NCBI GenBank assembly: GCA_949775045.1
Contig: OX459110.1
Coordinates: 3,151,001 to 3,215,000, forward strand
DNA length: 64,000 nt
From: Metridium senile
Taxonomy: Eukaryota > Cnidaria > Anthozoa > Actiniaria > Metridiidae
Direction: 5' to 3'
The notes beneath the pieces are model-generated. The model did not search any database, was not told where the DNA came from, and saw only the letters and a program-made list of their open reading frames with translations. The position numbers and the translations under genes were made by a program. Below, piece by piece: positions 46,572 to 57,982 of this stretch. How positions within the stretch are numbered: position 1 is the stretch's first letter; the number at the start of each line of letters is the position of its first letter.

Positions 46572-49500
46572 GTAAGTACACCATAATATGCAGCATGTAA
46601 AATCCTACCACGTGGTCCAGTGTCACATTAGCTGTAACATTGCTATAACATTGTTTCTTGAATCACTTGTTTTGTCTTGAAAATCAGTCATGCATTTTAT
46701 GAAGTTTTCAGATTTTTTACAGACTAGAAAAATGTACACCCGTTATATCTAAGAATTCGAAATGCAATTGGCACCAAATTTCATTAATTTATTTTAATTT
46801 CAATTTATACGATACCCTGTAGTTAAATATTGCTGGGTTGAAAAACTATATAAACGAGAAACTTGGCAAAATAATTATGTATTCCAAAAGTTTATTCAAC
46901 ACATCCTGAGTTTTAGTGCGGTATTTTCACTTTTCACTCAAAAAAGGCAGAAATAGACAAACTTGCACTTTATATTTATACGATACCATGGAGTTATACA
47001 TTGCTGGGCTGAAAAGGTTTTCAAAAGATCGCTCGTTTTGGTATAAACGAGAAATTTGGCAAAATAATGTATTTCAAAGGTCTTTTGACTAGCGAGACGT
47101 TAGGTTTTCTGTCGGGATAGCGCGGATAGGGCCGAATTAATCTTCATATCCTAAACGTTAAATCGATTAATCTTGGTAAAAAGAGCAAACAAACAAATTG
47201 GAATTTGCATATAATAAAAAGTGCATCCTGCATCAGTTTTGGTGCTGAATTATGCAAAATCTTATTTTAAAGTAAGCCGAAACATCGAAATCGATATTTT
47301 TCTTCGTTCATTATACTTACCAATTCTAATGAATAGAAACAGCTGATTTTTATTGTTCGAACTTTAGATCCAACTTTAAACAATTTTAATTTCTTCCTTA
47401 GAATATGACTTTGAAGACCCTCAACAAGTGAACCTTTTTACACCAGAAGGAGCAGGAGGAAGCTGCAGCATCTCTTCTCTTCACTACAAAAGCGGTAGTC
47501 ACTCATTACTTTGGCAGTGGGCTTCCAGAAATGATGCGGAACCACCAGCGACATTGACAGTTCGTCTCGGTCCTACCCTTAAACTCGAGGGGAAGGAACT
47601 AAAAGACGGGGGAATAAAGTTTTGGATGTATAGAGAAAGTGCTTCTCCAGCTACAACGATGGAGATCATTTTCCGAGGCGAAAATGGCTCCAGTAGCAAC
47701 GCCGTTGCAACTTCACCTACAATTGCAAGCTTAAACTTCGTCGGTTGGAGAGGTGTCTGGATTGGATACCTAGAGTTTGGAAGTGAAATAACATCATCTT
47801 TCACAGCGATTACAAGCGTTGAGTTCAAAATCACCTCGAAAGCAGCCGACAAACTTTTCTTGGATATTATACGTTTTGCGACATCAATAAGGAAACAATC
47901 ACGCGATGTTGTCGTTCCGAAAGTCGGCTCTGCTTCCCGTTCAGGTGACCCGCCTTTCTACGACAATAAAGATTTCTGGCAGCAATCGTTACGATGGTAT
48001 ACCACACCTTTAGCACGATCGACGACTCCAATCGAAAACGTTGATGCTAAAATCGCAGAGATCCATGGAATTGAAATGCGGCTTGAGAACTGGTACTCCA
48101 AGGTCGGCGAAACGCTCAAGACTGTTACCACTCTCGACGACTTTGCGGTTGATATGGCTACGGATCCAGAAGGAGGAATCGACTACCAGGCATTGAAACA
48201 GAAACGATGGCGGTTATTACAGACAGACATCGAAGCAGCAAACTCTTACTACAATAAAATCGACTTTGTCAAGAAGCGGCCTCCACTTTTTACAAAGGTC
48301 GAAGAAATCGGTGAAGATTTTATATCCGATGATCCGAACTTCAAATCAAAATTTGGTTTCTTCTTCGCAAGAATTCTTCTCCCACTGTCTTTAGAGTACA
48401 ACTTCATGACTAGAGCAGCTGAGATCAATGCATTAGGAAATCGAGTCTGCAATAACTTGAAGTCTTCGAATTATCTAACGATGCTGCAAGCAATTACTGA
48501 AATAACTGGAAACGACCATGTTTTAGTCGACACATTTCAAGTAATATTGAACACTTACAAGAGCAAACTGAACTGCGCTTCGAGAAAGGGTCTGGAGGAG
48601 GTCAGTGCAGCGGATCTGATTATTTTGTATAATGACTTTCGTTGGGAGAGAATCAAAGCGCTTCTTGAGTTTATCCAGGCTCAAGGTTGGGCTGAGGGAA
48701 GTGGACTTGGCTCCATCGATCACGAGATGAACAAAGCTGGATCTGGTTTCATGCACTCGATGTTTCTCCTTCGTCATGCTTTACGACAAAGCGCAAACGC
48801 GCAGCTTTTTAATCGGCTCCTAGGCGCAATGAAGTGGTACAACGACTTCAATGAGATATACCAAGATGATAATGCCTATGAATACGAAGGCACGACAGCT
48901 GATCGACTGAGAACGATCCTACTCTACAGATTAATGATAGTCCTTATCCCACCAAACACTAATAAAGAAGCCAAGATACGAGATTTGGTACAGCTAAGGA
49001 TTTGGATGAAACACACTCTGAGAGTCAATAAAGGCCTCGGTGGAGTCATCAAACCTGATTTTACTGGCTTTCATCACAAGACGTTCTATGGGTCAGCGTA
49101 TGTTCCCCACGCACTCCATAACGCAGCTCTCGTACAGTACCTCTTAGAAGGAACGACTAACTTTAAACTTGATGACATATCCAAAAAAAACCTACGAGAG
49201 GCTTTGAGTGTTTTGAGAATGGTATCGGTGAAATATTCCTCGCCTAACGCCATCGGAGGTCGTTTTCCTGGTTATAACAATACAATCATCGCGCAGCAAT
49301 TTCCAGCCTATGCCTACATCAGCTATAAGAGAGAAGGAACAACTGACAAGGCAAAAGGTCGTGATATGTTCCTTCGTCTGTTCAACCACACCGAACCTTC
49401 CATAAAGGCGTACTTAGAAGATGGCACAATCAAATCTGGTATCTATTACTGGAATACCATTGGTCAAATAGACGTTTTCAAGCAAGTTTCAAACCTCATT

Positions 49501-52500
49501 TGCACAGAACAGTGCAATGCTGAGATTTCACCTTCAGGGCACTGGAGCAAAAACTTTGCAGGGCTTTCGATACACAGGCGACACAACTGGACAGTGGCCG
49601 CTAAAGGATTCAATCGATATACTTGGGATTATGAAGGCACTGGAAAGGAGAACGTCTTCGGGGCTTTCGCTAGCCATGGTTCGCTGCAAATCTCAAACAG
49701 CGAAAGCTTACTGAAGTCTTACGATGTTAACGATGGCTGGGACTGGACTCGAGTTCCAGGCGCTACCACTATCAAAGTGGAGTTAGTTAACATAGCGTTA
49801 AGCAAGGCTCGGAATTACAACCCTGGGAATTTCGCCGGTGGGGTGAGCTTCAGTGGATCTATCATAAACAAGCCACGAAATGGGGCTTTTGGAATGTTCT
49901 ACACGAAGCCGAAGTACGACTTAAAGAAGAACAAGGCTTCTCCAATGGATTCAATGGTTTTCGAGTTTAAAAAGTCGTACTTCTTCTACAACGATTTGAT
50001 CGTGTGCCTCGGCAGTGATATAAAGTTCCAAAATCATGATATTAGGAATTACTACGCGCAGACAACGCTGTTTCAGGATAAGCTTTTAGATCCATCCAGA
50101 GCATCCACGATAACATATGATTCCCAAACACACGACTTACGATTGCTACTTACCAGGAAGTACAGATGGAAATCGGGCAAGACAGTTAGGCTGGTTGATA
50201 CTAATGGTAATACTTATGAAGTTAAAGATGCAAGGACGAAGGGCTTGAATGTCCAAGTTCAGGATCAAGAGTCGGTGTCACCGAATGGCTGTGATAAAAG
50301 TAAAGCAAGGTATGGCACTTATCACGTTGTTGTACAATATAATTATAATACAATAAACCTTTATTTCGACACGATAAATGTTAAAGGTATAGTATAGTTT
50401 GTAGGGTCGTGCATATACAATTGAAGCTATTACTGGCGTTGTTCTTGCAATTGCTAATGTTGTAAAATAAAATGAAATAAAATAAAATAAAATAAAATAA
50501 AATAAATATGTTTTTACTTAAAAGGTGTAGCGCAACGTTGTTGCGAAATTGAGGGAGTGAATTCAAATGTTTTTTCCATTGTTAAGCGATAACATGTTTT
50601 CGTGCTTTGATTGGAATTTGTGAATATTTTGACAACATATCAAAGCCTAGTCTGTGAAAATGCGCTCCCTGTCATTTGATATCACTGATCAATCACCTAC
50701 ACCGCTATTATCATCACTAAATTTTCATCACCGCTGTTATCATCATTAAAGTATTTTCTTGTCTTCACAGGTATGCAACTGCATGGTTCGAACACAAAAA
50801 TAAACAGGCACTGCCCTGCACTACTACAACTACCACTACTCTAACAGATAACATAGAGAATGAAAAAGACCAGACCAAAAATCCAATGGAAGACACTAGT
50901 GCTATGAACACAGATACAGAGAAGAGGCCACAAAAAGATAAAGAAATAGTAAAGGAATCAGCACACATAAATGCTACAGCATATCAAATATTCCAAAACG
51001 GAACTCCCAATGAAGATATCAAGTCGATGAACACAGACACAGAGAAGAGGCCACAAATGCAAAAAGATGAAGAAAAAGTAAAGGAATCAGCACACATAAA
51101 TGCTACAACACATCAAAAATTCCAAAATCAAATGCCCAATAAAGATTTTACTAAATCGATGAACACAGATACAGACAAGAGGACGCAAAAAGATGAAGAA
51201 AAAGTAAAGGAATCAGCACACATAAATGCTACAACACATCAAAAATTCCAAAATCAAATGCCCAATAAAGATTTTACTAAATCGATGAACACAGATACAG
51301 ACAAGAGGACGCAAAAAGATGAAGAAATAGTAAAGGAATCAGCACACATAAATGCTACAGCATATCGAATATTCCAAAACGGAACTCCCAATGAAGATAT
51401 TAAGTCGATGAACACAGACACAGAGAAGAGGCCACAATTGCAAAAAGATGAAGAAATGGTGAATGAATCAGCACACATAAATGCTACAACACATCAAAAA
51501 TTCCAAAATCAAATGCCCAATAAAGATTTTACTAAATCGATGAACACAGATACAGAAAAGAGGCCACAAAAAGATGAAGAAATAGTAAAGGAATCAGCAC
51601 ACATAAATGCAACAGCACATCGAAAATTCCAAAACCAAACTCCCAAGGAAAATACTAAATTGTTGAACACAAACACAGACAAGAGGCCACAAAAAGATGA
51701 AGAAATGGCACATGAACCAGCAGACATAAAGGCTAAAGAAGAACAAAAATTCCAGAACCAAACTCTCAAGAAAGATGTAAAATCGATGAACGCAAATACA
51801 CAAAAGAGGCCACTAAAAGATGGAGCAATAGTTAAAGATTCGACACCAAAATATCCTAAAGTACAGCAAAATGCTACCCCTAAGAAGGCAAAGAAAAATA
51901 TAAACAAGGAAAAAGCAACAATTAATGATATGTATGTTGATGGAACGAACATCAATGCAGATACGAACGATCCTCAGTCAGAAGTGCAGGCTCCAGATTA
52001 TCTGGAAAATAGGGCTCGCTTTTCGGAAGATTTCTTATTACATGAACACAAAACAATGCCAATGTTCTTACCGAGTCGATTTGACAAAATAAAAGCTGAA
52101 AATATTGATAAAGATGCGGATGATGAAAACAGTCAAAGCATTGACGAAAAAGCTGATAATATGACTGATGAAGGCGAGATGGACGGACTTGGAAGTGATA
52201 ATGAATATGATGATGGTACCTCGGCAGCAGAAACAGCATCTGAAACAGCAGCACCATCGACTCCAACTACAGCAGCACAGCTAACAGCCACAGACGAAGC
52301 ATTTTCAACAACAACAACAACAGCAGAAGCACTAGCAACAGCTACAACAGGTACAACAGCAGAAGCACTAGCAACCGCTGCAGCAGCAAAAGGAGCAGTA
52401 CCAGTAGCAGAACCAGAAGCAGACGCTGCAACAGCAGATTCAGACGCACAAACAATAGCAGCCACAGTGACAGGAACAACAGCAGAAGCAGCAAGAGAAA

Positions 52501-54356
52501 CAGCAACAGACGATACAACAACATCATCAGATTCAGAAGCTCAAACAACACCAGAATCAACAACAATCGATTCTGAGCAAGCAATAGCAGCCACAGTGAC
52601 AGGAACAACAGCAGAAGCAGCAAGAGAAACAGCAACAGACGATACAACAACATCATCAGATTCAGAAGCTCAAACAACACCAGAATCAAGAACAATCGAT
52701 TCTGACACAAACAACAACGAACACATCATACCAAGCGACCCAAATCACAACGAGGAAAGTTCTCAAAAGAAAGATTATTCCAATGAAACAATTTCATCAG
52801 AAAACAGTAATATGGAAACGCCACCAGAACATGTGAACAACACATTCAATGGTACAATGAGGAGCGAAGATCAAAACACACAAATTGAAGCCGATAATGA
52901 TGAAGCTTTTTCAAATGAATCCGTGATGAATGAAGATAGGACTGGTGCTTCTTTGGAAGCAAGTGAGAGAAATGAACAAAATTCAACGCAAGAGAGATAT
53001 GAGAAACAAACTATGGATCTGAAAGACGAAGAGAAGGAAGGAATGGAAGAAACAGAAAACGGAAATGAAGATAATGTAAAAACAACAAGAAATGATGAAA
53101 TGAAAATGAAGAACAGGACTATTCAAGGTGAAAAGAAGGATAAAATGAAAAACAAAACTGTCAAGAATGGTACACAAAACGAAGACAATTATAACAAGGA
53201 AAAAAACAATCAAATGAAGAAAGGATTGATATTGAATGATGGTAATAACCTACCAGCGAAGGAAGATCTAAATCTTGATTATAATAGCGATAATTTGCAT
53301 GAAAAGAGAGAAAACAACACTGATAACGCGAATAAAAACAGTTACAAAGGTAGCAACAACTCAGAAAACAACATGAAAGACAAACAAGACCTGCAACAAA
53401 GAAGAAAATTAAAGCAGATGAAGAAGAAGACCGCTGAAGTGAAAAGAAAACTGAAGCTGAAATTGAACCAAAAGAGCGTCACTTATAACAAACTGCACAA
53501 AGTCATGAAGATAGCGATGCAAAACGCAAATAAAGACAACTCGGACGATAACAGTAACGACAGCTCAGAGGCTGCACGCAAAGATGAAAAAGAGATAAAT
53601 CTAAAAGACAAAGACAAATATGGTTTTTTTTATAACTCAACTCTTACAAGAGACTCAAACGAAAATCAGAAAATAGACGAAAAGCCAGATAACTCGTACG
53701 AAAGTTTCACAGATGAAGTTAAAAATTCCGACACGACAGCGACTTCTACCAGCTCATACGAGTATGCCATTGTTGTCAAAGGTGGCGAACTAAGCCTGTT
53801 CTCCAAATACAGAGTCATTTCACAAACTGGGAAAGCCCATGCCGTCGAATTCAACAACCTTCCAGATTATCCAGACCCATCGACCAAAGTCTTCTCTTAT
53901 TCAATATTCGAGAGTTTCACAACCACCGAATCGATCAGCTCCGGTCCTGTAGTACGAACAAGTTTGCCCTGTATGACAATGGCAGAACTGAGTTCGAATA
54001 CTCTATACTTGGCACTTAGTAATCCAGCGATTACCTTCCAAGACGACGCTGCTGTCAAAACCAGGGATAGTTGTACCCGTGCCGGGCGCAAGGACATCAA
54101 GGATAAGTTTAGTCCTGTGAATTCCGACGAGGTTGGCGCAAAGATGATGTTCTGCGTTGAAAGCGCGCCAATGAGCATCACTGTTTCTCTGCGTCTTGAT
54201 AAAGGGTTGTCAAGCACTCTTGGTACAGTGAAAGTTGACGGAAAAGTTCAGCAAAATGCTGCAAGTTTTGTGAGAGTTGACGCAGCGAAAAAAGAAGTAA
54301 CTTTCTCGAATTTATTGAATGGTTTTACGACTGAGGTTGCGCTAAGGCTGGTCTAG
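46508..54356 (+). CDS. Secreted PL8 (chondroitin ABC lyase-like) polysaccharide lyase 1 with giant insertion, 3 coding exons
   Basis: CDS joins 46508-46571, 47402-50309 and 50771-54356: 6,558 nt, 2,185 aa. Residues 1-19 are a signal peptide (MELLFCFVVVIGILGVTHA). 22-190: N-terminal lectin-like domain (HYKSGSHSLLWQW). About 200-640: alpha/alpha-toroid. His580, Tyr588, Arg642 (GGRFPGY) and Glu766 (DYEGTGKEN) fit the His-Tyr-Arg-Glu catalytic set of the family, whose members cleave chondroitin, dermatan or hyaluronan by beta-elimination. The beta-sandwich starts near 650 and reaches TAWFEH at 999; a 986-residue repetitive insertion follows; the fold resumes at SYEYAIVVK (1986) and ends at 2185. 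Bacterial family members are about 1,000 aa. Splicing AAAGCAAG to GTATGCAACT gives KARYATAWFEH, the same as copy 2 without an intron. Substrate is not proven. Confidence 0.87.
47402..50309 (+). CDS. Lyase 1 exon 2 (lectin-like domain, toroid, first part of beta-sandwich)
   Basis: A single 2.9 kb exon for residues 22-990. Strong coding signal, open throughout. Contains GSGFMHSMFLLRHALRQ, KPDFTGFHHKTFYGSAYVP, HNAALVQYLLEGT and GHWSKNFAGLSIHRR, all shared with lyase 2. Confidence 0.92.
50310..50770 (+). other. Lyase 1 intron 2, with in-frame stop and AATAAA cluster
   Basis: Donor GTATGG, acceptor TCTTCACAG. If retained, the frame continues 28 codons to TAG (50395-50397), giving a 1,019-aa protein without insertion and C-terminal domain. 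Lyase 2 has no intron here. Confidence 0.75.
50466..50507 (+). terminator. Candidate intronic poly(A) signals
   Basis: Overlapping AATAAA motifs in an AAAAT-rich microsatellite, about 70 nt past the in-frame stop in intron 2. Could permit a short isoform, or be a chance product of the simple repeat. Confidence 0.35.
50771..54356 (+). CDS. Lyase 1 exon 3 (insertion and C-terminal beta-sandwich)
   Basis: Opens YATAWFEHKNKQ. 50,904-51,880: eight repeats of 41-44 aa beginning MNTDTEKRPQ, most with the sequon-bearing AHINAT. 52,200-52,700: Ala/Thr-rich part with a 40-aa direct duplication (AATVTGTTAEAARETATDD). 52,700-53,650: Asn/Glu/Lys-rich, with a very basic RRKLKQMKKKT and KRKLKLKLNQK patch. 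From 53,754: SYEYAIVVKGGEL and the C-terminal domain to the TAG stop. Confidence 0.88.
50904..51880 (+). repeat. Coding tandem repeat, eight units of 41-44 aa
   Basis: Units start at about 50904, 51027, 51159, 51285, 51408, 51540, 51663 and 51786. Spacing alternates between 123, 126 and 132 nt, always a multiple of 3. Consensus MNTDTEKRPQKDEEIVKESA, then HINAT(A/T)xxxFQNxxPN. The last two units have diverged and lost the NAT sequon. Confidence 0.93.
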
Positions 54357-55164
54357 GTCGCCTTTTGAAAATGCTTGACACAAATGTTCATGTGAAGCTC
54401 ATATATATAGCACATTTCACATGCGTCTCAATGCGCTTTACAATTAACTATATGATATGTATGGACCGCTATTCAATATGCGCACACTGAAGCCATACAA
54501 CTTAAAATGTAACATACTTCGTGCTTTTATAGCACACTTTACAACGTCTCGATGCGCTTGACAACAGGCCTAATATGCGAGCAACTATTTAAGATGCACA
54601 CAGCAATATGACTTTATAGTCAAATGAGAATTAGTTATAGCGAGTATATTAGAATGAGCGAGTCGTAACGTCAACTTGTGTAAGAATTAGCCAATGTATA
54701 GTCGAGTTGCGGCATGGTTCGAGTTATGTCCCGCAAAGGCGGTCGGGATCGTTACATGTTATAGTGACGTCATTTTGCTATTGTTTCGTCCGCTAAACAT
54801 CCCAAACGCCTCAACCCAGTCCGCATCTCATTTCTGCACGGGCAAATTCGAAATTTAAATGCAAATAAATCACTTATGTAAATGATTGTAAATACAAGCA
54901 GACAAGCCAAAAGATTTCGAATACTTTTAAAAAGTAAATCAGGAATTCAATAATGATATATATATTTCATATAAACAAACTTGCAATGGCAAAGTGAAAC
55001 TGTTACATTACGCACAATGCTCTGAGAGCAAAATATCTAAAGATGTATACAATGTTAAGATATATGTAATACAATAAAAAGATAAAATGATATATAAATA
55101 TCCGTTATCACATTTGTATTTTATTGATTCCAGATAATAAAGATGTACTGTAATTAAATAAAGA
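54357..55164. other. Lyase 1 3' flank
   Basis: No gene seen. CTCATATATATAGCACATTT and similar motifs occur twice (54.40 and 54.53 kb), a short local repeat. Confidence 0.4.
54864..54869 (+). terminator. Candidate poly(A) signal of lyase 1
   Basis: AATAAA 508 nt after the stop codon; the first canonical hexamer found downstream. Confidence 0.4.
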
Positions 55165-55172
55165 ATGAGTGA

Positions 55173-55400
55173 CTGAATGGATGGATGGATGGATGGATGG
55201 ATGGATGGATGGATGGATGGATGGATGGATGGAGGGACGGACGGACGGACGGATGGACGGACGGACGGATGGATGGATGGATGGATGGATGGATGGATGG
55301 ATGGATGGATGGATGGATGGATGGATGGATGGGTGGATGGATGGATGGATGGATGGATGAATGAATGAATGAATGAATGAATGGATGAATGAATGAATGA
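55173..55400. repeat. (GGAT)n microsatellite with GGAC and GAAT variants
   Basis: About 55 tetramers; the GGAC block sits in the middle and GAAT at the right end. Confidence 0.97.
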
Positions 55401-56178
55401 ATAAATTAAAATGATTGTGTAAATGAACAAATCAAAAGAAGAATGTCAGGCAAAGTTGTTTCAAAGGGTGCTAAACACCAGCATTAACAGTAATTTGTGT
55501 CATTCACAAAAACATATAAACAATTAAGTTTGATGTTATGTTTCACTGCTGTTGGACCTGCCCTTTCAAAATATGACATAAAATTGACCTGCACTTGAGA
55601 AATAATTGACACTAATTGACCTTCATGCACTTCAAATATATAAGGACCATGTCGAACTGAACTACTCGAACTGCTACTCAATCGCTTAAAACTTTTTGAA
55701 ATATAAAACATTAATGAAAATAACTGACACTAAAAAATATCTTGGAAAACTGACTCCTATCGTGAAATCATTGCACTTTGCATTCAAATAGAAAAGGTCG
55801 AAACACATTGACCTGCTTATACAAAATATTCAAAACAATTGACAGAAAAATTTCAAAATATTGATAATAATTGACCTCTCGTTATCAAAATTACTCTAAT
55901 TGACCTGTTATTGGTAACAAGTTACATAGAATTGACCTGCTTTTGTCATAACATAAAGTACATTTGACATTGATTCGCTTTGTTCGTTAATAGACTTAAT
56001 AGAGTAATATAACGGATTTCTCAAATTCAATTGCTCCCAGCCTTAATTGCTTTCAAGCTAATTTTGAAAGTTTTAGTGGTGAGAATTTTGAAAGCACGTT
56101 CAAATGATAAAGATTTAGTTCAAGTCAAGCTCATCAATAGCAAGGTCAACAAATGAACAGGTAAAATGATTAAATTTT
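55401..56178. other. Intergenic stretch, no gene seen
   Basis: Contains many dispersed AATTGAC(C/A) heptamers between 55,560 and 55,980, loosely periodic at 30-50 bp. No coding signal. Confidence 0.5.
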
Positions 56179-56221
56179 TTTTTACTCCGACGAAGGGCTA
56201 AATCATGAAACGTCAGTAAAG
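56179..56221 (+). ncRNA. Hammerhead-like ribozyme core in R1
   Basis: UUUACU, CCGACGA, AGGGCUAAAUCAU, GAAAC, GUC, AGUAAAG. Stem I pairs; stem II is weakened (GGGCU with UCAU). Confidence 0.4.
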
Positions 56222-56700
56222 TTAAGTCAACATTTTTTACGGTGTTACAAATTTCATTCTATTACCTATCGTTTATATCAAACACCGACGCAGCCTATAC
56301 CAGTTTACTCGCTAGTTTCTATTTCTATTTTTTACGGTGTTACAAATTTCATTCTATTACCTATCGTTTATATCAAACACCGACGCAGCCTATACTAGTT
56401 TACTCGCTAGTTTCTATTTCTATTTTTTACGGTGTTACAAATTTCATTCTATTACCTATCGTTTATATCAAACACCGACGCAGCGTATACTAGTTTACTC
56501 ACTAGTTTCTATTTCTATTTTTTACGGTGTTACAAATTTCATTATATTCCTATGATTTATATCAAACACCGACGCAGCCTATACTAGTTTACTCGCTAGT
56601 TTCTATTTCTATTTTTTACGGTGTTACAAATTTCATTCTATTACCTATCGTTTATATCAAACACCGACGCAGCCTATACTAGTTTACTCGCTAGTTTCCA
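56179..56700. repeat. Repeat R1 with five tandem 95-bp units
   Basis: After a hammerhead-like core come five copies of a 95-bp unit (TTTTTTACGGTGTTACAAAT, CCTATCGTTTATATCAAACA, CCGACGCAGCCTATACTAGT). Confidence 0.9.
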
Positions 56701-56805
56701 TTTATCAACAGGTAAAATATTTAACTTTAACTTTAAGTCTTGTTCTTTCACTAAAAAAATGATAACGATACAAAGCTAGCACCGTACCAGTCAATAGTAA
56801 AGGGC

Positions 56806-57427
56806 GTCCCTTTACTATATACGGTGTATAAGTTACCATCTTTACTCTGACGAAGGGTTAACGTCCTAAATATGAGTACTGTAAGTAACACTCTCTCTTC
56901 TATACAGTGTATAAGTTAGAACTTTTACCCCGACGAATTTAGGATTAACATCGATATCCTAAACGTCAGTAAGTAACACTCTCTTTTATAGGGTGCATAA
57001 GTTACCATTTTCACTGCGACGAAGGATTAACGTCCTCAACGTTAGTAATTAACTCTCTTATATGGTATATAAGTTACCATTTTTACTCCAATAAAGGATT
57101 AGCGTCCTAAACGTAAGAAAGTAACACTCTCTTCTATACAGTGTATAAGATACAACTTTTACCCCGACGAAGGATTAACATCCTAAACGTCAGTAAGTTA
57201 CTCTCTTTTTATAGGGTGTATAAGTTACCATTTTTACTCCAATGAAGGATTAACGTCCTGAACGTCAGTAATTTAAAAAATAACACTCTCTTTTATACGG
57301 TGTATAAGTTACCATTTTTACTCAAATGAAAGATTAACGTCCTAAACGTCAGTAAGTAACCCTCTCTTCCATTGGGTTTGTAAGTTACAATTTTTACCCC
57401 AACGAAGGATTAACATCCTAAACGTCC
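56806..57427. repeat. Tandem array of about 75-87 bp units with degenerate hammerhead-like cores
   Basis: About eight units, each with TATAAGTTACCATTTTTACT, (C)CGACGAAGGATTAACGTCCT and AAACGTCAGTAAGTAACACT. Core-like boxes at about 56849, 56932, 57018, 57089, 57166, 57240, 57329 and 57410. One unit has the consensus CTGACGA but TAAA instead of GAAA. Confidence 0.85.
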
Positions 57428-57690
57428 GGTTGGGGGGCTCCCTTCATAAATGGATAGGGGTGCTCGAAGGACGGTTTTGAAAATGACCCCAGAAGGTACA
57501 CATAAATTAACTCAAATACTGATTTCAAACCCTAAAAGGTAAGACCACATTTAAAATCTTAAGTTTGAAAACTGACCCTAAAAGGTACGGTGTCATTTGG
57601 AAACCCTAAAAGGTACGCGAGGGTTTTATTTTCGACCCTAATTTTAAGGTCCGTCGAGCACCCTATCCATTTTCTAAGGGAGTCCCCCCC
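57428..57690. mobile_element. MITE with GGGGGGCTCCCTT ends inserted in the array
   Basis: Inverted ends GGGGGGCTCCCTTCATAAAT and GGGGGGACTCCCTTAGAAAA; inner GGATAGGGGTGCTCGA(A) arms. The tandem array resumes at 57,716 (ATGTCAGTAAGTAACACTCT). Confidence 0.82.
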
Positions 57691-57891
57691 TCCATCCCCC
57701 CCCCCCCCCCCGGGACAAAATGTCAGTAAGTAACACTCTCTTTCATGGAGTGTATAGTAGAGTTTTGTATTCTCATGCGCATATGCTTTAAAATAACCAA
57801 TATGATTGATAATATTACAATTGATATGAATTACCGTACAATATTTAATCGTTTTTTTTCCCTGAAAAATGTATTTCTTTTTTCTGTTCAG

Positions 57892-57918
57892 GTGATACAT
57901 GGTAGAGCAAAAGCGGTC
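57892..57918 (+). promoter_or_regulatory. 5' leader of lyase gene 2 after a splice acceptor
   Basis: CTTTTTTCTGTTCAG ends at 57891, leaving 27 nt of leader before ATG. Upstream first exon not identified. Confidence 0.5.
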
Positions 57919-57982
57919 ATGAGGCTTTTAGTAATCTGTATTGTATTTTGTGGACTATTTACGATATCCAAAGCAGGTCCAG
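57919..57982 (+). CDS. Lyase 2 exon 1 (signal peptide)
   Basis: 64 coding nt, the same length and phase as exon 1 of lyase 1. Donor GTATTA. Confidence 0.82.

Noticed and set aside
47499..47852. 117-codon frame on the minus strand inside lyase 1
   Set aside because: Shadow of the strongly coding plus-strand exon.
51509..52710. Minus-strand frames of 104-148 codons, Leu/Val-rich
   Set aside because: Antisense of the repetitive insertion; no homology.
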